A DNA stretch of 64,000 nt from Planctomycetota bacterium (GCA_020638795.1 JACKHW010000001.1:682001-746000), one strand, 5' to 3'. Shown: positions 7,590 to 20,176, counted from the first letter of the stretch. Made by a program: numbers and translations. The notes: generated by a model from the sequence alone, not told the origin.

Positions 7590-9674
7590 ATGCCTGTCGA
7601 GGCCTCGTTCGCGACTGCGGCGCTCGAGTTCTCGCAGGTGCTCGAGCGTTTTTCGCGTTGGCTGATCTCGCCGCTCGCGCGGGCTCGGGTGATGCAGCTA
7701 CGTCCGTTCCGCGATCAGGCACGCATGGAACGCGCGCTGCAGCAGGTGCGCGAAATGGTCGCATGGCTCGAAGGCGGCGCACGGTTGCCGATGGTCGCGT
7801 TGTCCGACGTGCGCGAGCCGCTCGATCGCTTCCTCGATCACGGGACGGCGCCGACCGCGGCCGTGCTCAGCGAACTCGCGCGCGCGCTCCGCACGTCGTC
7901 GCGCATGCAGCGAGTGTTCTCGGAGACGCCGGATCTTCCCGAGCTCACGCGGCTCGGTGCGCTCCTGCCGGACCTCGAGTGCTTGCGCACGCGTCTCGAC
8001 GAGACGATCGACGACCAGGGGGAAGTCCTGAGTTCGGCAAGTCCCGCGCTCGCGCGCATACGCAACGACATCACGGATACCGAGCGGGACATCCAAGTGC
8101 GGCTCGATCGCTTCTTGCGGTCGGGTGTGCAGAAGTATCTGCAGTCGACGCAGGTCGCGTGGCGCAACGATCGACCGGTCCTGCAGGTCAAGCCCGAGCA
8201 TCGTCGCCAGGTGCCGGGCATCGTGCACGATCGCAGTCAGAGTGGGCAGACGGTCTTCGTCGAGCCGGAGACCGTCGTCGAGGTCGCCAACCGTCTCACG
8301 GAACTGCGCGCCGACGAGCGTGCCGAGATCCAACGCGTGATCGCGGAACTCTTGCGCACGCTGCACGCGCATGGCGAGGATCTCGTGCGCACGCTCGAAG
8401 GGCTCGCGTGGATCGATTCGGTGCACGCACGCGCTCGTCTCGTTCGCGAGGCGGGCTTCGTCGTGCCCGTCGTGTCCGGGGACTGCGTGCTCCACTTGCG
8501 GGACGCTCGGCATCCGCTCCTGATCGATGGCATCTGGTACCAGAGTGCCGAGCGCGATGCCGTCCTCGCGCGCACCGTGCCCTTCGATCTCGATCTCGGG
8601 GATCCGTACACGACGCTCGTCGTCACGGGCCCCAACACGGGTGGCAAGACCGTGGTACTCAAGGCGACGGGTCTTATCGCCTTGATGGCGCAATGCGGTC
8701 TGCCGGTACCGTGTGCGCACGCGATGCTGCCTTGCCTCGATGGCATCTGGGCCGACATTGGCGACGAACAGGCGATCGAACAGAGCTTGTCGACGTTCTC
8801 GTCGCACCTCGTGCGCATCCAGGATGCGCTCGCGCACGCGACGGCGAACAGTCTCGTGTTGCTCGACGAACTCGGCGCAGGCACCGATCCCGAAGAAGGC
8901 AGTGCCCTCGGCTACTCGATCCTCGATGCGTTGCACGCGCGCGGCGTGCGCGTGATCGCGAGCACGCACCTGTCCAAGCTCAAGGATTTCGCGTACGAGC
9001 GCGAGGGTGCGGAGAACGGTTCGATGGCCTTCGATCCCGATCTCCTGCGACCGCTCTATCGGCTCGATGTCGGCATCCCGGGCGCGAGTCAAGCGCTACA
9101 CATCGCGAAGGTCGTCGGGCTCGACGAAGCGATCCTCGCCGAAGCGCGTTCGCTCCTCGTCGAGCGCGACACGCGTCTCGAAGAGGTCATCGCCAACGTG
9201 CAGCGCACGCGGCGCGCCGCCGAAGAGCATCGCCGCCAAGCCGAGGAATCCGTGCGCCGCGCCGCAGGTGAAGCGAAGGAGCTGCAGCAGAAGACCGAGG
9301 AGGTCGAGCGTCGTGAGACGTGGATTCGCGAAGAGGCCGAGCACTTCGTCGACGAAGAACTCCGCGCTGCGCGCGAGCTCCTTGTCGAACCGCTCAAGCA
9401 GTTCGTCAACGCGCCGAGCCCTTACGACGAACGTGCACGTGGCGTGCTGCGCCTGATCGAAGGGCTCCTGCAGCGCAGCTCGCTCGGGCGTCGCCGCGAG
9501 AAGTACCTCGAGAGCGTCAAGAAGGGACACATGGTCTACGTGCCGCGCTTCCGCCGTCGCTGCGAGGTCAAGAAGATCGATCGCAAACGGCGCACGATCT
9601 CGGTCGACATCGGTGCCGTGCGCATGGATCTGCCGTTCGACGACATCTCCTGGCTCCAACCGCTCGATTCGTGA
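7590..9674 (+). CDS. mutS2: MutS2 DNA mismatch/recombination-related ATPase lacking a Smr domain
   Basis: 694 aa from the ATG at 7590; in-frame codons upstream to 7347 do not resemble the family. MutS2 is an ABC-type ATPase that acts on branched DNA or collided ribosomes. Walker A GPNTGGKT near residue 347, Walker B LVLLDELGAGTDPEEG near 421, then the MutS2-specific coiled coil (~520-600). The protein ends after a KOW-like strand segment (GHMVYVPRF, then VDIGAVRMDLPFDDISW) with no C-terminal Smr nuclease domain; typical MutS2 is ~780 aa. The stop overlaps the aroC start (TGATG), implying coupled translation. Confidence 0.92.
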   Translation: MPVEASFATAALEFSQVLERFSRWLISPLARARVMQLRPFRDQARMERALQQVREMVAWLEGGARLPMVALSDVREPLDRFLDHGTAPTAAVLSELARALRTSSRMQRVFSETPDLPELTRLGALLPDLECLRTRLDETIDDQGEVLSSASPALARIRNDITDTERDIQVRLDRFLRSGVQKYLQSTQVAWRNDRPVLQVKPEHRRQVPGIVHDRSQSGQTVFVEPETVVEVANRLTELRADERAEIQRVIAELLRTLHAHGEDLVRTLEGLAWIDSVHARARLVREAGFVVPVVSGDCVLHLRDARHPLLIDGIWYQSAERDAVLARTVPFDLDLGDPYTTLVVTGPNTGGKTVVLKATGLIALMAQCGLPVPCAHAMLPCLDGIWADIGDEQAIEQSLSTFSSHLVRIQDALAHATANSLVLLDELGAGTDPEEGSALGYSILDALHARGVRVIASTHLSKLKDFAYEREGAENGSMAFDPDLLRPLYRLDVGIPGASQALHIAKVVGLDEAILAEARSLLVERDTRLEEVIANVQRTRRAAEEHRRQAEESVRRAAGEAKELQQKTEEVERRETWIREEAEHFVDEELRAARELLVEPLKQFVNAPSPYDERARGVLRLIEGLLQRSSLGRRREKYLESVKKGHMVYVPRFRRRCEVKKIDRKRRTISVDIGAVRMDLPFDDISWLQPLDS

Positions 9675-10891
9675 TGCGACTGTCGTATCGATCCGGCGGC
9701 GAATCCCACGGCAAGGGCATGGTCGCGATCCTCGAGGGGCTGCCGAAAGGACTCGCGATCGACACCGATGCGATCGACGCGCAGCTCGCGCGCCGGCAGC
9801 GTGGCTATGGGCGCTCGGGTCGTCAGCAGATCGAGCGCGATCGCGTCGAGATCCTCGGTGGGGTGCGCCACGGCAAGACGCTCGACGCGCCGCTCGTGCT
9901 CTTCGTCGCCAACAAGGACACGAGTATCGAGGCAATGCCCGAGCCGACGCGTCCGCGTCCCGGTCATGCGGACTTGGCGGGTTGTTACCGCCACGGTGAT
10001 CGTGACATCCGTGCGAACATCGAGCGATCGTCGGCGCGCGAGACCTGCGCGCGCGTGGCCGCAGGGGCGGTCGCACAACAGCTGCTCGCCGCGCTCGGTG
10101 CCGAAGTACTCGGTCACGTCATCGCGATCGGCGACGCCTTCGCGCGCGATCCGAGCGAAGAGCCCGGAAGCGCGTTCGCGGGACTCGAGTCGTTCGAGCA
10201 CGCTCGCGCGGCGATCGCCGCGAGCGACTTCGGCGTGCTCGACAGCGCGCGCGAGCCGGCGCTGCGCGCCGCGATCGATGCCGCGATTCGGGACAAGGAC
10301 AGCCTCGGGGGTGTCGTCGAAGTCGTCGCGCGGGGCGTCCCGCCGGGACTCGGTTCCTTCGCACAGTGGGACCAGCGCGTCGATGGCAGGCTCGCGCAGG
10401 CGTTGCTCTCGATCCCGGCGTTCAAGTCCGTCGGGATCGGGCTCGGGCACGTCGCGGCGCAGCGCCCCGGCTCTAGGATCCACGACGAGATCGGACGCGA
10501 CGGTTCGCGGCTCGTGCGGCGCACGAACGCCGCGGGCGGCATCGAGGGGGGCGTGACCAACGGCCAGCTCCTCGTCGTGCGTGGTGCGAAGAAGCCGATC
10601 GCGACGCTGCGCCAAAGGCTCGCGTCGGTCGATCTCGTCACCGGAGACGATGCTCCCGCGGCCTTCGAGCGGTCGGACGTGTGCGCGGTACCAGCGGCTG
10701 CGTGCATCGCCGAGGCCATGGTCGCACTCGTGCTGGCAGATGCCGCCCTCGAACTCTACGGCGGCGCGACGATGTCGCAGTTCGTCGCAGCCCACGAACG
10801 GCACGCTCGCGAAGTCGCGCGCATCGACGCTTGCGACGAGGCGGGTGACGGAACGCACGGCGTGGATGGCCCCGGGCCCGTGTCTGCGTAG
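9674..10891 (+). CDS. aroC: chorismate synthase
   Basis: 405 aa. Converts 5-enolpyruvylshikimate-3-phosphate to chorismate using reduced FMN, last common step of aromatic biosynthesis, cytoplasmic. Signature GGESHGKGM near residues 8-16, RQQRGYGRSGRQ-type loop (RRQRGYGRSGRQQIERD, residues ~40-56), RPGHADLAG and RSSARETCARVAAG, and late NAAGGIEGGVTNG. The ATG at 9674 shares its A with the mutS2 stop, so expression depends on the mutS2 transcript. Confidence 0.97.
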   Translation: MRLSYRSGGESHGKGMVAILEGLPKGLAIDTDAIDAQLARRQRGYGRSGRQQIERDRVEILGGVRHGKTLDAPLVLFVANKDTSIEAMPEPTRPRPGHADLAGCYRHGDRDIRANIERSSARETCARVAAGAVAQQLLAALGAEVLGHVIAIGDAFARDPSEEPGSAFAGLESFEHARAAIAASDFGVLDSAREPALRAAIDAAIRDKDSLGGVVEVVARGVPPGLGSFAQWDQRVDGRLAQALLSIPAFKSVGIGLGHVAAQRPGSRIHDEIGRDGSRLVRRTNAAGGIEGGVTNGQLLVVRGAKKPIATLRQRLASVDLVTGDDAPAAFERSDVCAVPAAACIAEAMVALVLADAALELYGGATMSQFVAAHERHAREVARIDACDEAGDGTHGVDGPGPVSA

Positions 10892-10912
10892 GTTTCACGG
10901 CGCAGAAAGGGG

Positions 10913-10940
10913 TTGAACTCGCGGGGCTCGAGTCTATCGT
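10913..10940 (+). promoter_or_regulatory. candidate sigma70-type promoter for the tRNA-tuf cluster
   Basis: TTGAAC at 10913-10918 and TATCGT at 10935-10940 with 16 bases between, ending about 30 bases before the first tRNA. This is the expected position for the cluster promoter, in the 78 bases after aroC. Prediction by eye. Confidence 0.5.
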
Positions 10941-10969
10941 CCTCGCTCCTCATTCCTCGGGTCCGCCCG

Positions 10970-11045
10970 GCTAGCGTAGCTCAATTGGTAGAGCTCCTGT
11001 CTTGTAAACAGGGGGTTATCGGTTCGAGTCCGATCGCTAGCTCCA
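10970..11045 (+). tRNA. tRNA-Thr (anticodon TGT)
   Basis: 76 bases including encoded CCA. Acceptor GCTAGCG pairs with CGCTAGC; D arm TAGCTCAATTGGTAGAGC-type; anticodon stem CCTGT/ACAGG with loop CTTGTAA (anticodon TGT); T arm GGTTCGAGTCC. First of four consecutive tRNAs upstream of tuf. Confidence 0.97.
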
Positions 11046-11084
11046 GTCGCACGCGCGTGCCGGGAGCCCTCGGAATCGATGGAT

Positions 11085-11169
11085 GGGCAGATTCCTGAGC
11101 GGTCAAAGGGGCCGGACTGTAAATCCGGTGGCAAAGCCTTCGCAGGTTCGAATCCTGCTCTGCCCACCA
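11085..11169 (+). tRNA. tRNA-Tyr (anticodon GTA)
   Basis: 85 bases with encoded CCA and the long variable arm of a class II tRNA. Acceptor GGGCAGA pairs with TCTGCCC; anticodon stem CCGGA/TCCGG with loop CTGTAAA (anticodon GTA); T loop TTCGAAT. Confidence 0.97.
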
Positions 11170-11247
11170 GGTTGCCTGCAGACGGCCCTCGCGGCCGCCG
11201 GCAGGTTCGTTCTTTGTCGACGTGACGCGGTGGAGCGGCTCGGATGC

Positions 11248-11321
<74 letters not shown>

Positions 11322-11425
11322 CGGAGTCATCCAACTCACGAGTATCGGTTGTCGAGTGTCGTGCTCGCCGGATCGTTCTGTTCGCAGAGCCGTCCTGCTC
11401 TCGCGGTGCCCTTCGCCCGATTCTT

Positions 11426-11500
11426 GCTGCTGTAGCTCAGTGGTAGAGCACCTCCTTGGTAAGGAGGAGGTCCTGGGTTCAAATCCCAGCAGCAGCTCCA
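11426..11500 (+). tRNA. tRNA-Thr (anticodon GGT)
   Basis: 75 bases with CCA. Acceptor GCTGCTG pairs with CAGCAGC; anticodon stem CCTCC/GGAGG with loop TTGGTAA (anticodon GGT); T stem CTGGG/CCCAG. Last tRNA before tuf. Confidence 0.97.
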
Positions 11501-11547
11501 CATTCCCTGGTTAGTCAACATCACGGATCCAACAGACACGGAGTAGC

Positions 11548-11608
11548 CCCGTCGCGCGGTGCGACGGGACGACCACACGAGCCGGACGTAGCCTCGCGCT
11601 TCGCGAGA
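11548..11608 (+). promoter_or_regulatory. two hairpins in the tuf leader
   Basis: In the 131 bases between tRNA-Thr and tuf, CCCGTCGC (11548-11555) pairs with GCGACGGG (11561-11568), and CTCGCG (11594-11599) pairs with CGCGAG (11603-11608). No T tract follows either. They may mark RNA processing between tRNA and mRNA, or regulate tuf; I cannot tell which. The tuf ribosome-binding site (CAGGAG) follows. Confidence 0.45.
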
Positions 11609-11631
11609 ACGAAGGGTTCAGGAGACCAAGA

Positions 11632-12834
11632 ATGGCGAAGGAAACGTTTCAGCGTACGAAGCCCCACGTGAACGTGGGCACCATCGGCCACGTGGCTCAC
11701 GGCAAGACCACCCTGACCGCGGCGATCTCGCGCACGCTGGAGTCCCAGGGCCTTGCCAAGGCGAAGGCCTACGCCGACATCGCGAAGGGCGGCACCGTCC
11801 GTGACGACACCCGTGTCGTCACGATCTCGTCGGCGCACGTCGAATACGAGTCGGACAACCGCCACTATGCCCACGTCGATTGCCCGGGCCACGCCGACTA
11901 TGTCAAGAACATGATCACGGGTGCCGCCCAGATGGACGGCGCGATCCTGGTCGTGGCAGCCGACGACGGACCGATGCCGCAGACGAAGGAGCACGTGCTC
12001 CTCGCTCGTCAGGTCAACGTGCCCGCCATCGTCGTCTTCCTCAACAAGTGCGACGAAGTCGACGACCCCGAACTGCTCGACCTCGTCGAACTCGAAGTTC
12101 GCGAACTGCTCAGCAAATACGACTTCCCGGGTGACGACATCCCCGTCGTTCGTGGGTCGGCGTACAAGGCGCTGCACACCGAAGCTCCTGGCCGTCAGAA
12201 CCCGGACAGCATGCCGATCTTCGAACTCATGGAGAAGCTCGATAGCTACATCCCGGAGCCGGCGCGCGCGGTCGACAAGCCCTTCCTGATGCCGGTCGAA
12301 GACGTGTTCTCGATCGAAGGTCGTGGAACGGTCGGTACCGGTCGTATCGAGCAGGGCATCGTGAAGGTCGGGGACAAGGTCGCGATCGTCGGCCTCGGCG
12401 CCACGACCGACACGACCGTCACGGGTGTCGAGATGTTCCAGAAGATGCTCGACGAAGGGCAAGCCGGCGACAACGTCGGTCTCCTCCTTCGTGGCATCAA
12501 GAAGACCGACCTCTCCCGTGGTCAGGTCATCTGCAAGCCTGGCAGCATCACGCCGCACACGAAGTTCGAAGCGGAGATCTACGCGCTCAACAAGGAAGAA
12601 GGTGGCCGTCACACGCCGTTCTTCTCCGGGTACCGCCCGCAGTTCTACTTCCGCACGACCGACGTCACGGGCTCGCTCGAGCTCAAGGGCGCCGAAATGT
12701 GCATGCCCGGTGACCACGTCACGTGCACCGTCGAACTCCACACCCCGATCGCGATGGAAGAGCAGCTCAAGTTCGCCATCCGTGAAGGGGGCCGGACGGT
12801 CGGCGCCGGTCAGGTCGTCAAGGTTCTCGAGTAA
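11632..12834 (+). CDS. tuf: elongation factor Tu
   Basis: 400 aa, all three domains present. Delivers aminoacyl-tRNA to the ribosome as a GTPase. Visible: DCPGHADY (G3, catalytic His87), NKCD (G4, 138-141), RGSA (G5), GRGTVGTGR, GGRHTPFF and the C-terminal REGGRTVGAG. Two departures from textbook EF-Tu: the P-loop reads GHVAHGKT (Ala22 where Asp is nearly universal), and switch I reads ADIAKGGTVRDDTRVVTI instead of the DNAPEE..RGIT form, two residues longer, though its Thr64 and Ile65 keep the key positions. I recall the switch-I form from other planctomycetes but cannot verify it. Lies in an E. coli tufB-like tRNA context; whether a second tuf exists is unknown. Confidence 0.95.
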   Translation: MAKETFQRTKPHVNVGTIGHVAHGKTTLTAAISRTLESQGLAKAKAYADIAKGGTVRDDTRVVTISSAHVEYESDNRHYAHVDCPGHADYVKNMITGAAQMDGAILVVAADDGPMPQTKEHVLLARQVNVPAIVVFLNKCDEVDDPELLDLVELEVRELLSKYDFPGDDIPVVRGSAYKALHTEAPGRQNPDSMPIFELMEKLDSYIPEPARAVDKPFLMPVEDVFSIEGRGTVGTGRIEQGIVKVGDKVAIVGLGATTDTTVTGVEMFQKMLDEGQAGDNVGLLLRGIKKTDLSRGQVICKPGSITPHTKFEAEIYALNKEEGGRHTPFFSGYRPQFYFRTTDVTGSLELKGAEMCMPGDHVTCTVELHTPIAMEEQLKFAIREGGRTVGAGQVVKVLE

Positions 12835-12846
12835 CCGTATCCGGAG

Positions 12847-12874
12847 GCACGGGCCGCATCGCGCGGTCCCGTGC
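12847..12874 (+). terminator. strong hairpin between tuf and tRNA-Trp
   Basis: GCACGGG (12847-12853) pairs with CCCGTGC (12868-12874), with inner CCGC/GCGG. No T run follows, so it is either a processing signal releasing tRNA-Trp or a weak terminator. Confidence 0.45.
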
Positions 12875-12879
12875 GCTGA

Positions 12880-12955
12880 AGGCCAGTGGCGCAATTGGTA
12901 GCGCAACTGATTCCAAATCAGTAGGTTCGAGGTTCGAGTCCTCGCTGGCCTGCCA
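12880..12955 (+). tRNA. tRNA-Trp (anticodon CCA)
   Basis: 76 bases with encoded CCA. Acceptor AGGCCAG pairs with CTGGCCT; anticodon stem ACTGA/TCAGT with loop TTCCAAA (anticodon CCA); T stem CGAGG/CCTCG. Sits between tuf and secE, as in many bacteria. Confidence 0.97.
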
Positions 12956-13021
12956 GATCTCCTGGGCTCCTCGAGCCATTCCAGCTCCGTTCTAGCGCCC
13001 TCATCGGGCAGGACAGTTCCC

Positions 13022-13456
13022 TTGGCCTACAAACCAGCACAGGGTCGCCTCGCGCGCATGGCGGCGTTCTGGCTCCTCTGGTTGCTCGTCGTCTACGGCT
13101 GCTCGAGCTTCCGTCACGTCGTCGACGGATGGACGGGCCCCGGGATGAAGGAGAAGCTCTTCGCGGTCCCGTTGCTCGGGGATGTGACCTACAACGTGAT
13201 CCTTACGTTGATCGTCCTGCCCGCGATCGCGGCGTTCGTGATTTACCGGATCTTCAGTCGACCGAAGACCGCGGACTACCTGATCGACGTCGAGGACGAG
13301 CTTCGCAAGGTCCACTGGCCGACCTTTCCCGAGGCGCGCGGCGCCTCGTTCGTCGTCATCATTTTCGTCCTCATCCTGATGGGGTATCTCGCGGGCGGTG
13401 ACTGGCTGCTCGGTCGCTTCTTCAACGTCGTCTGGTCGTGGGGGATGCCCGCTTGA
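13022..13456 (+). CDS. secE: preprotein translocase subunit SecE
   Basis: 144 aa, membrane subunit clamping SecY in the Sec channel. The TTG at 13022 has AGGA about 8 bases upstream; an in-frame ATG at 13058 would cut into the first membrane segment. Three hydrophobic segments (~residues 13-28, 54-72, 118-137), like the three-TM enterobacterial form rather than the short one-TM form. The conserved amphipathic helix reads DELRKVHWPTFPEARGAS just before the last segment. Followed two bases later by nusG. Confidence 0.92.
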   Translation: MAYKPAQGRLARMAAFWLLWLLVVYGCSSFRHVVDGWTGPGMKEKLFAVPLLGDVTYNVILTLIVLPAIAAFVIYRIFSRPKTADYLIDVEDELRKVHWPTFPEARGASFVVIIFVLILMGYLAGGDWLLGRFFNVVWSWGMPA

Positions 13457-13458
13457 CC

Positions 13459-14013
13459 ATGACTGATCCTTCCTCACAGTCCCAAGGTTTGCAGTGGTAC
13501 ATCATTCGCGTTCCGGTCGGGCGTGAAGAGCGTGTCCGCCAGAACCTCCTGAGCCGCGTCAAGCAAGCCGGCCTCGAGGACAAGGTCCCCGAGGTCTTGC
13601 TTCCCGTCGAGAACGTCTCCGACATCAAGGCGGGGAAGCGTCGCGTCACCAAGCGCAAGCTCTTCCCCGGCTACCTCCTCGTGCACATGGAGATCGACGA
13701 GGACGTCTGGTTCGTGTTGCGCGAGACGCCGGGTTACCAAGGCTTCGTCGGTGGTGGGGACCAACCCGTGCCGATGACCGAGGACGAACTCCAGCGCATT
13801 CGCGGCAAGATGGAGGAGTCCAAGGAGAAGCCCAAGCTCTCGATCAGCTTCAAGGCCGGCGATCGCGTCAAGATCAAGCAGGGCCACTTCGAAAACTTCG
13901 ACGGCGTGATCGAAGAAGTGAATCCCGAGAAGGGCGTCGTGAAGGTCAGCGTCACGATCTTCGGCCGCGCGACGCAGGTCGAAGTCGAATATTGGGAAGT
14001 GGAGCAGATCTGA
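13459..14013 (+). CDS. nusG: transcription termination/antitermination factor NusG
   Basis: 184 aa from the ATG at 13459, two bases after secE. NGN domain (~10-115): WYIIRVPVGREERV, KRKLFPGYLLVHM, WFVLRETPGYQGFVGG. KOW domain at the C-terminus: FKAGDRVKIKQGHFENFDG then VSVTIFGRATQVEV. Binds the RNA polymerase clamp and links it to Rho or ribosomes. A perfect hairpin overlaps the stop; the usual next gene rplK is displaced by 4.3 kb. Confidence 0.96.
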   Translation: MTDPSSQSQGLQWYIIRVPVGREERVRQNLLSRVKQAGLEDKVPEVLLPVENVSDIKAGKRRVTKRKLFPGYLLVHMEIDEDVWFVLRETPGYQGFVGGGDQPVPMTEDELQRIRGKMEESKEKPKLSISFKAGDRVKIKQGHFENFDGVIEEVNPEKGVVKVSVTIFGRATQVEVEYWEVEQI

Positions 14014-14022
14014 AAGATCTGC
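14004..14022 (+). terminator. perfect 8-bp hairpin between convergent genes
   Basis: GCAGATCT (14004-14011), loop GAA, AGATCTGC (14015-14022). It covers the nusG stop and lies 5 bases beyond the stop of the opposite Pls/PosA-type gene, so it could act on both transcripts. No T run on either side, so terminator strength is uncertain. Confidence 0.45.
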
Positions 14023-14027
14023 GTGTC

Positions 14028-18110
<4,083 letters not shown>

Positions 18111-18164
18111 TCGCGAAGGGTACCCTTGGCCCCGCCTGGATCGTCCGTTTTTTGCCCGCGTCGC

Positions 18165-18193
18165 TTGACGCCTGCGGGGGTCATCGCAATATT
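18165..18193 (+). promoter_or_regulatory. candidate promoter of the rplK operon
   Basis: TTGACG at 18165-18170 followed after 17 bases by AATATT (18188-18193), in the divergent gap between the Pls/PosA-type gene and rplK. It leaves a ~120-base leader. This would drive rplKAJL-rpoBC independently of secE-nusG. The -10 match is weak. Confidence 0.45.
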
Positions 18194-18323
18194 GATCGCC
18201 CTTTTCGGCCGATCGGTCTCTCGCAATGTGCGGGGCCGTGGTGGTCGATCGGCCTTCCTCGGGAGGCCTACCTGGTGCGGGAGGGACGCCGTATGGCGTT
18301 CCGTTCGAACCGCGGAGGCATAC

Positions 18324-18758
18324 ATGGCTGCGAAGAAGAAGAAGCTCAGCGCCCAGCTCAAGCTGCAGTGCAAAGGTGGACAGGCGACGCCTGCGCCGCC
18401 GGTCGGCACGGCTCTCGGACCGCACGGCGTCAACATCGGGGACTTCGTCCGGCAGTTCAACGACGCCACGAAGGACAAGGTCGGGCTCGTCATCCCGGTC
18501 GTGGTCTCGATCTACGAGGACCGATCCTTCACGTTCGAGCTCAAGTCGCCCCCGGCCGCCGTCCTGCTCATGAAGGCCGCCAACCTGCCGAAGGGCCATG
18601 GCGAGACCGGGTCCGGATTCATCGGTTCGGTCACGCGCAAGCAGATCGAGGAGATCGTCGAGATCAAGAAAGCCGACCTCAACGCCGCGAGCGTCGACGC
18701 AGCGTGCCGCATCATCGAAGGAACGGCGCGGTCCATGGGACTCAAGGTGGAGGGCTGA
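18324..18758 (+). CDS. rplK: 50S ribosomal protein L11
   Basis: 144 aa. Binds 23S rRNA at the GTPase-associated centre with L10/L12. Typical KLQCKGGQATPAPPVGTALG (proline-rich N-terminal domain), HGVNI.DFV.QFN and a C-terminal RNA-binding domain ending GTARSMGLKVEG. ATG preceded by GGAGG. First gene of the rplKAJL-rpoBC run, with rplA starting two bases after its stop. Confidence 0.97.
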   Translation: MAAKKKKLSAQLKLQCKGGQATPAPPVGTALGPHGVNIGDFVRQFNDATKDKVGLVIPVVVSIYEDRSFTFELKSPPAAVLLMKAANLPKGHGETGSGFIGSVTRKQIEEIVEIKKADLNAASVDAACRIIEGTARSMGLKVEG

Positions 18759-18760
18759 TC

Positions 18761-19570
18761 GTGAGCGAATCCGAAACGAACGAGCCGAAGCCGAACGACG
18801 CCGTCAACGCGAGCGAAGGCGACGAGCTCGGCAGCGAGAAGAAGGGCACCGGCAAGCGCTGGTACCGTGGTCGCTACGCCAACAGCAAGCGCTACCGCAA
18901 GGCCCTTGCCGGGGTCGACCGCAACAAGGAATATCCGACGGTCGAGGCGTTCGAGCTCTTGCTCGGTCTCCCGAAGGCGAAGTTCAACGAGGCGGTCGAG
19001 TGTGTCGTCCGACTCGGTATCGACCCGAAGAAGACCGATCAGCTCGTCCGTGGTGCGGTGAGTCTCCCGCACGGGATCGGCAAGGAAGTGCGCGTCGTCG
19101 TCTTCGCCGAAGGGGATCGCGCCGAAGAGGCGAAGGCCGCCGGCGCCGATGCGGTCGGTTCCGGGGATCTCGCGCAGAGGATCGAAGGCGGTTGGCTCGA
19201 CTTCGATGTCGCGATCGCCTCACCCGACATGATGAAGCACGTTGGTCGACTCGGTCGTGTGCTCGGCCCGCAGGGCAAGATGCCCTCGCCGAAGGCCGGC
19301 ACCGTCACGATGGACGTCGCGACGGCGGTCAAGGAGTTCAAGGCCGGCAAGGTCGAGTTCCGCACCGATTCGGGTGCGAACGTGCACGCCGCGATCGGCC
19401 GCCGCAACTTCACGGCGCAGCAGCTCGCCGAGAACGCGGCCGCGTTCGTCTCGCACATCCGTTCCCTCAAGCCGCCCCAAGCGCGAGGGATCTTCGTCCA
19501 GAAGGTCGTCGTCTCGTCGACGATGGGACCCGGAATCCGTCTCGCCCTCGGCGAGGAAGCGACCAGCTAG
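18761..19570 (+). CDS. rplA: 50S ribosomal protein L1
   Basis: 269 aa from a GTG two bases after rplK, with GGTGGAGGG upstream. Forms the L1 stalk at the E site and usually represses its own operon by binding mRNA. Core motifs: ASPDMMKHVGRLGRVLGPQG, MPSPKAGTVT, RTDSGANVHAAIGRRNF. About 35-40 N-terminal residues, acidic then basic (SETNEPKPNDAVNASEGDEL, KKGTGKRWYRGR), precede the usual start, making it longer than the ~230-aa norm. Confidence 0.96.
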   Translation: MSESETNEPKPNDAVNASEGDELGSEKKGTGKRWYRGRYANSKRYRKALAGVDRNKEYPTVEAFELLLGLPKAKFNEAVECVVRLGIDPKKTDQLVRGAVSLPHGIGKEVRVVVFAEGDRAEEAKAAGADAVGSGDLAQRIEGGWLDFDVAIASPDMMKHVGRLGRVLGPQGKMPSPKAGTVTMDVATAVKEFKAGKVEFRTDSGANVHAAIGRRNFTAQQLAENAAAFVSHIRSLKPPQARGIFVQKVVVSSTMGPGIRLALGEEATS

Positions 19571-19574
19571 TGCC

Positions 19575-20105
19575 ATGCCGAACATCGTCAACAAGCTGAC
19601 CGTCCAGGAGTTCGCCGGCGAAGTCGAGCAGATGGGCTCGTGCATCGTCGTGGGCTTCGACAAGATGACCGTGGCGCAAGCCGAGGCCTTGCGCGGCAAG
19701 TTCCGCAACGCAGGCGTGGGCTTCCACGTGCTCAAGAACCGGCTCGCCGTCAAGGTCTTCGAGGGCGCGGGCTACGCGCTTCCGAAGCTCGTCGGCAAGT
19801 GCGGCGTCGTCTTCGCTCCCGAAGAGAAGGCCATCACGGCCGCGAAGCTCGTTCGGGAGTTCCAGACCGAGAACAAGGAGCTCGCGCTCGAGGTTCTCGC
19901 GGGGATCGTCGAAGGCGAAGTCCTCGCCGGCGGCGACGCCAAGATGATTGCCGATATGCCCGACAAGCAGACCGTGCGCGGCCAACTCGCCGGCCTGCTC
20001 ATGGCTCCGGGCCGAGGCATCGCAGTCTCGCTGTCCGGACTCGGCAGCGGGCTCGCGCGTTGCTTGCAGCAGCGCGCGGATGGCGAAGGCGGCGGCAACG
20101 CCTGA
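19575..20105 (+). CDS. rplJ: 50S ribosomal protein L10
   Basis: 176 aa. Anchors L7/L12 dimers to the ribosomal stalk base; in many bacteria L10 represses its own mRNA. Family pattern: FAGEVEQMGSCIVVGFDKMTV, ALRGKFRNAGVGFHVLKNRL, VLAGIVEG, then QLAGLLMAPGRGIA and a C-terminal helix for L12 binding. Four bases separate it from the rplA stop. Confidence 0.96.
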   Translation: MPNIVNKLTVQEFAGEVEQMGSCIVVGFDKMTVAQAEALRGKFRNAGVGFHVLKNRLAVKVFEGAGYALPKLVGKCGVVFAPEEKAITAAKLVREFQTENKELALEVLAGIVEGEVLAGGDAKMIADMPDKQTVRGQLAGLLMAPGRGIAVSLSGLGSGLARCLQQRADGEGGGNA

Positions 20106-20176
20106 GCGCCAAGATCCAAACACAACTACCAAGACACGAAAGTTCACGAACCACGCGAACCTGAGGCATCAGAACG

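Noticed and set aside
11632..12834. tuf as a decaying pseudogene because of its P-loop and switch I changes
   Set aside because: The reading frame is intact over 400 codons and all other GTPase and tRNA-binding motifs are conserved, so a functional divergent EF-Tu is more likely.
18111..18599. Upstream extension of the Pls/PosA-type gene by 163 codons
   Set aside because: The extra residues overlap the rplK leader and start antisense and show no adenylation-domain similarity; the GTG at 18110 fits the family start.
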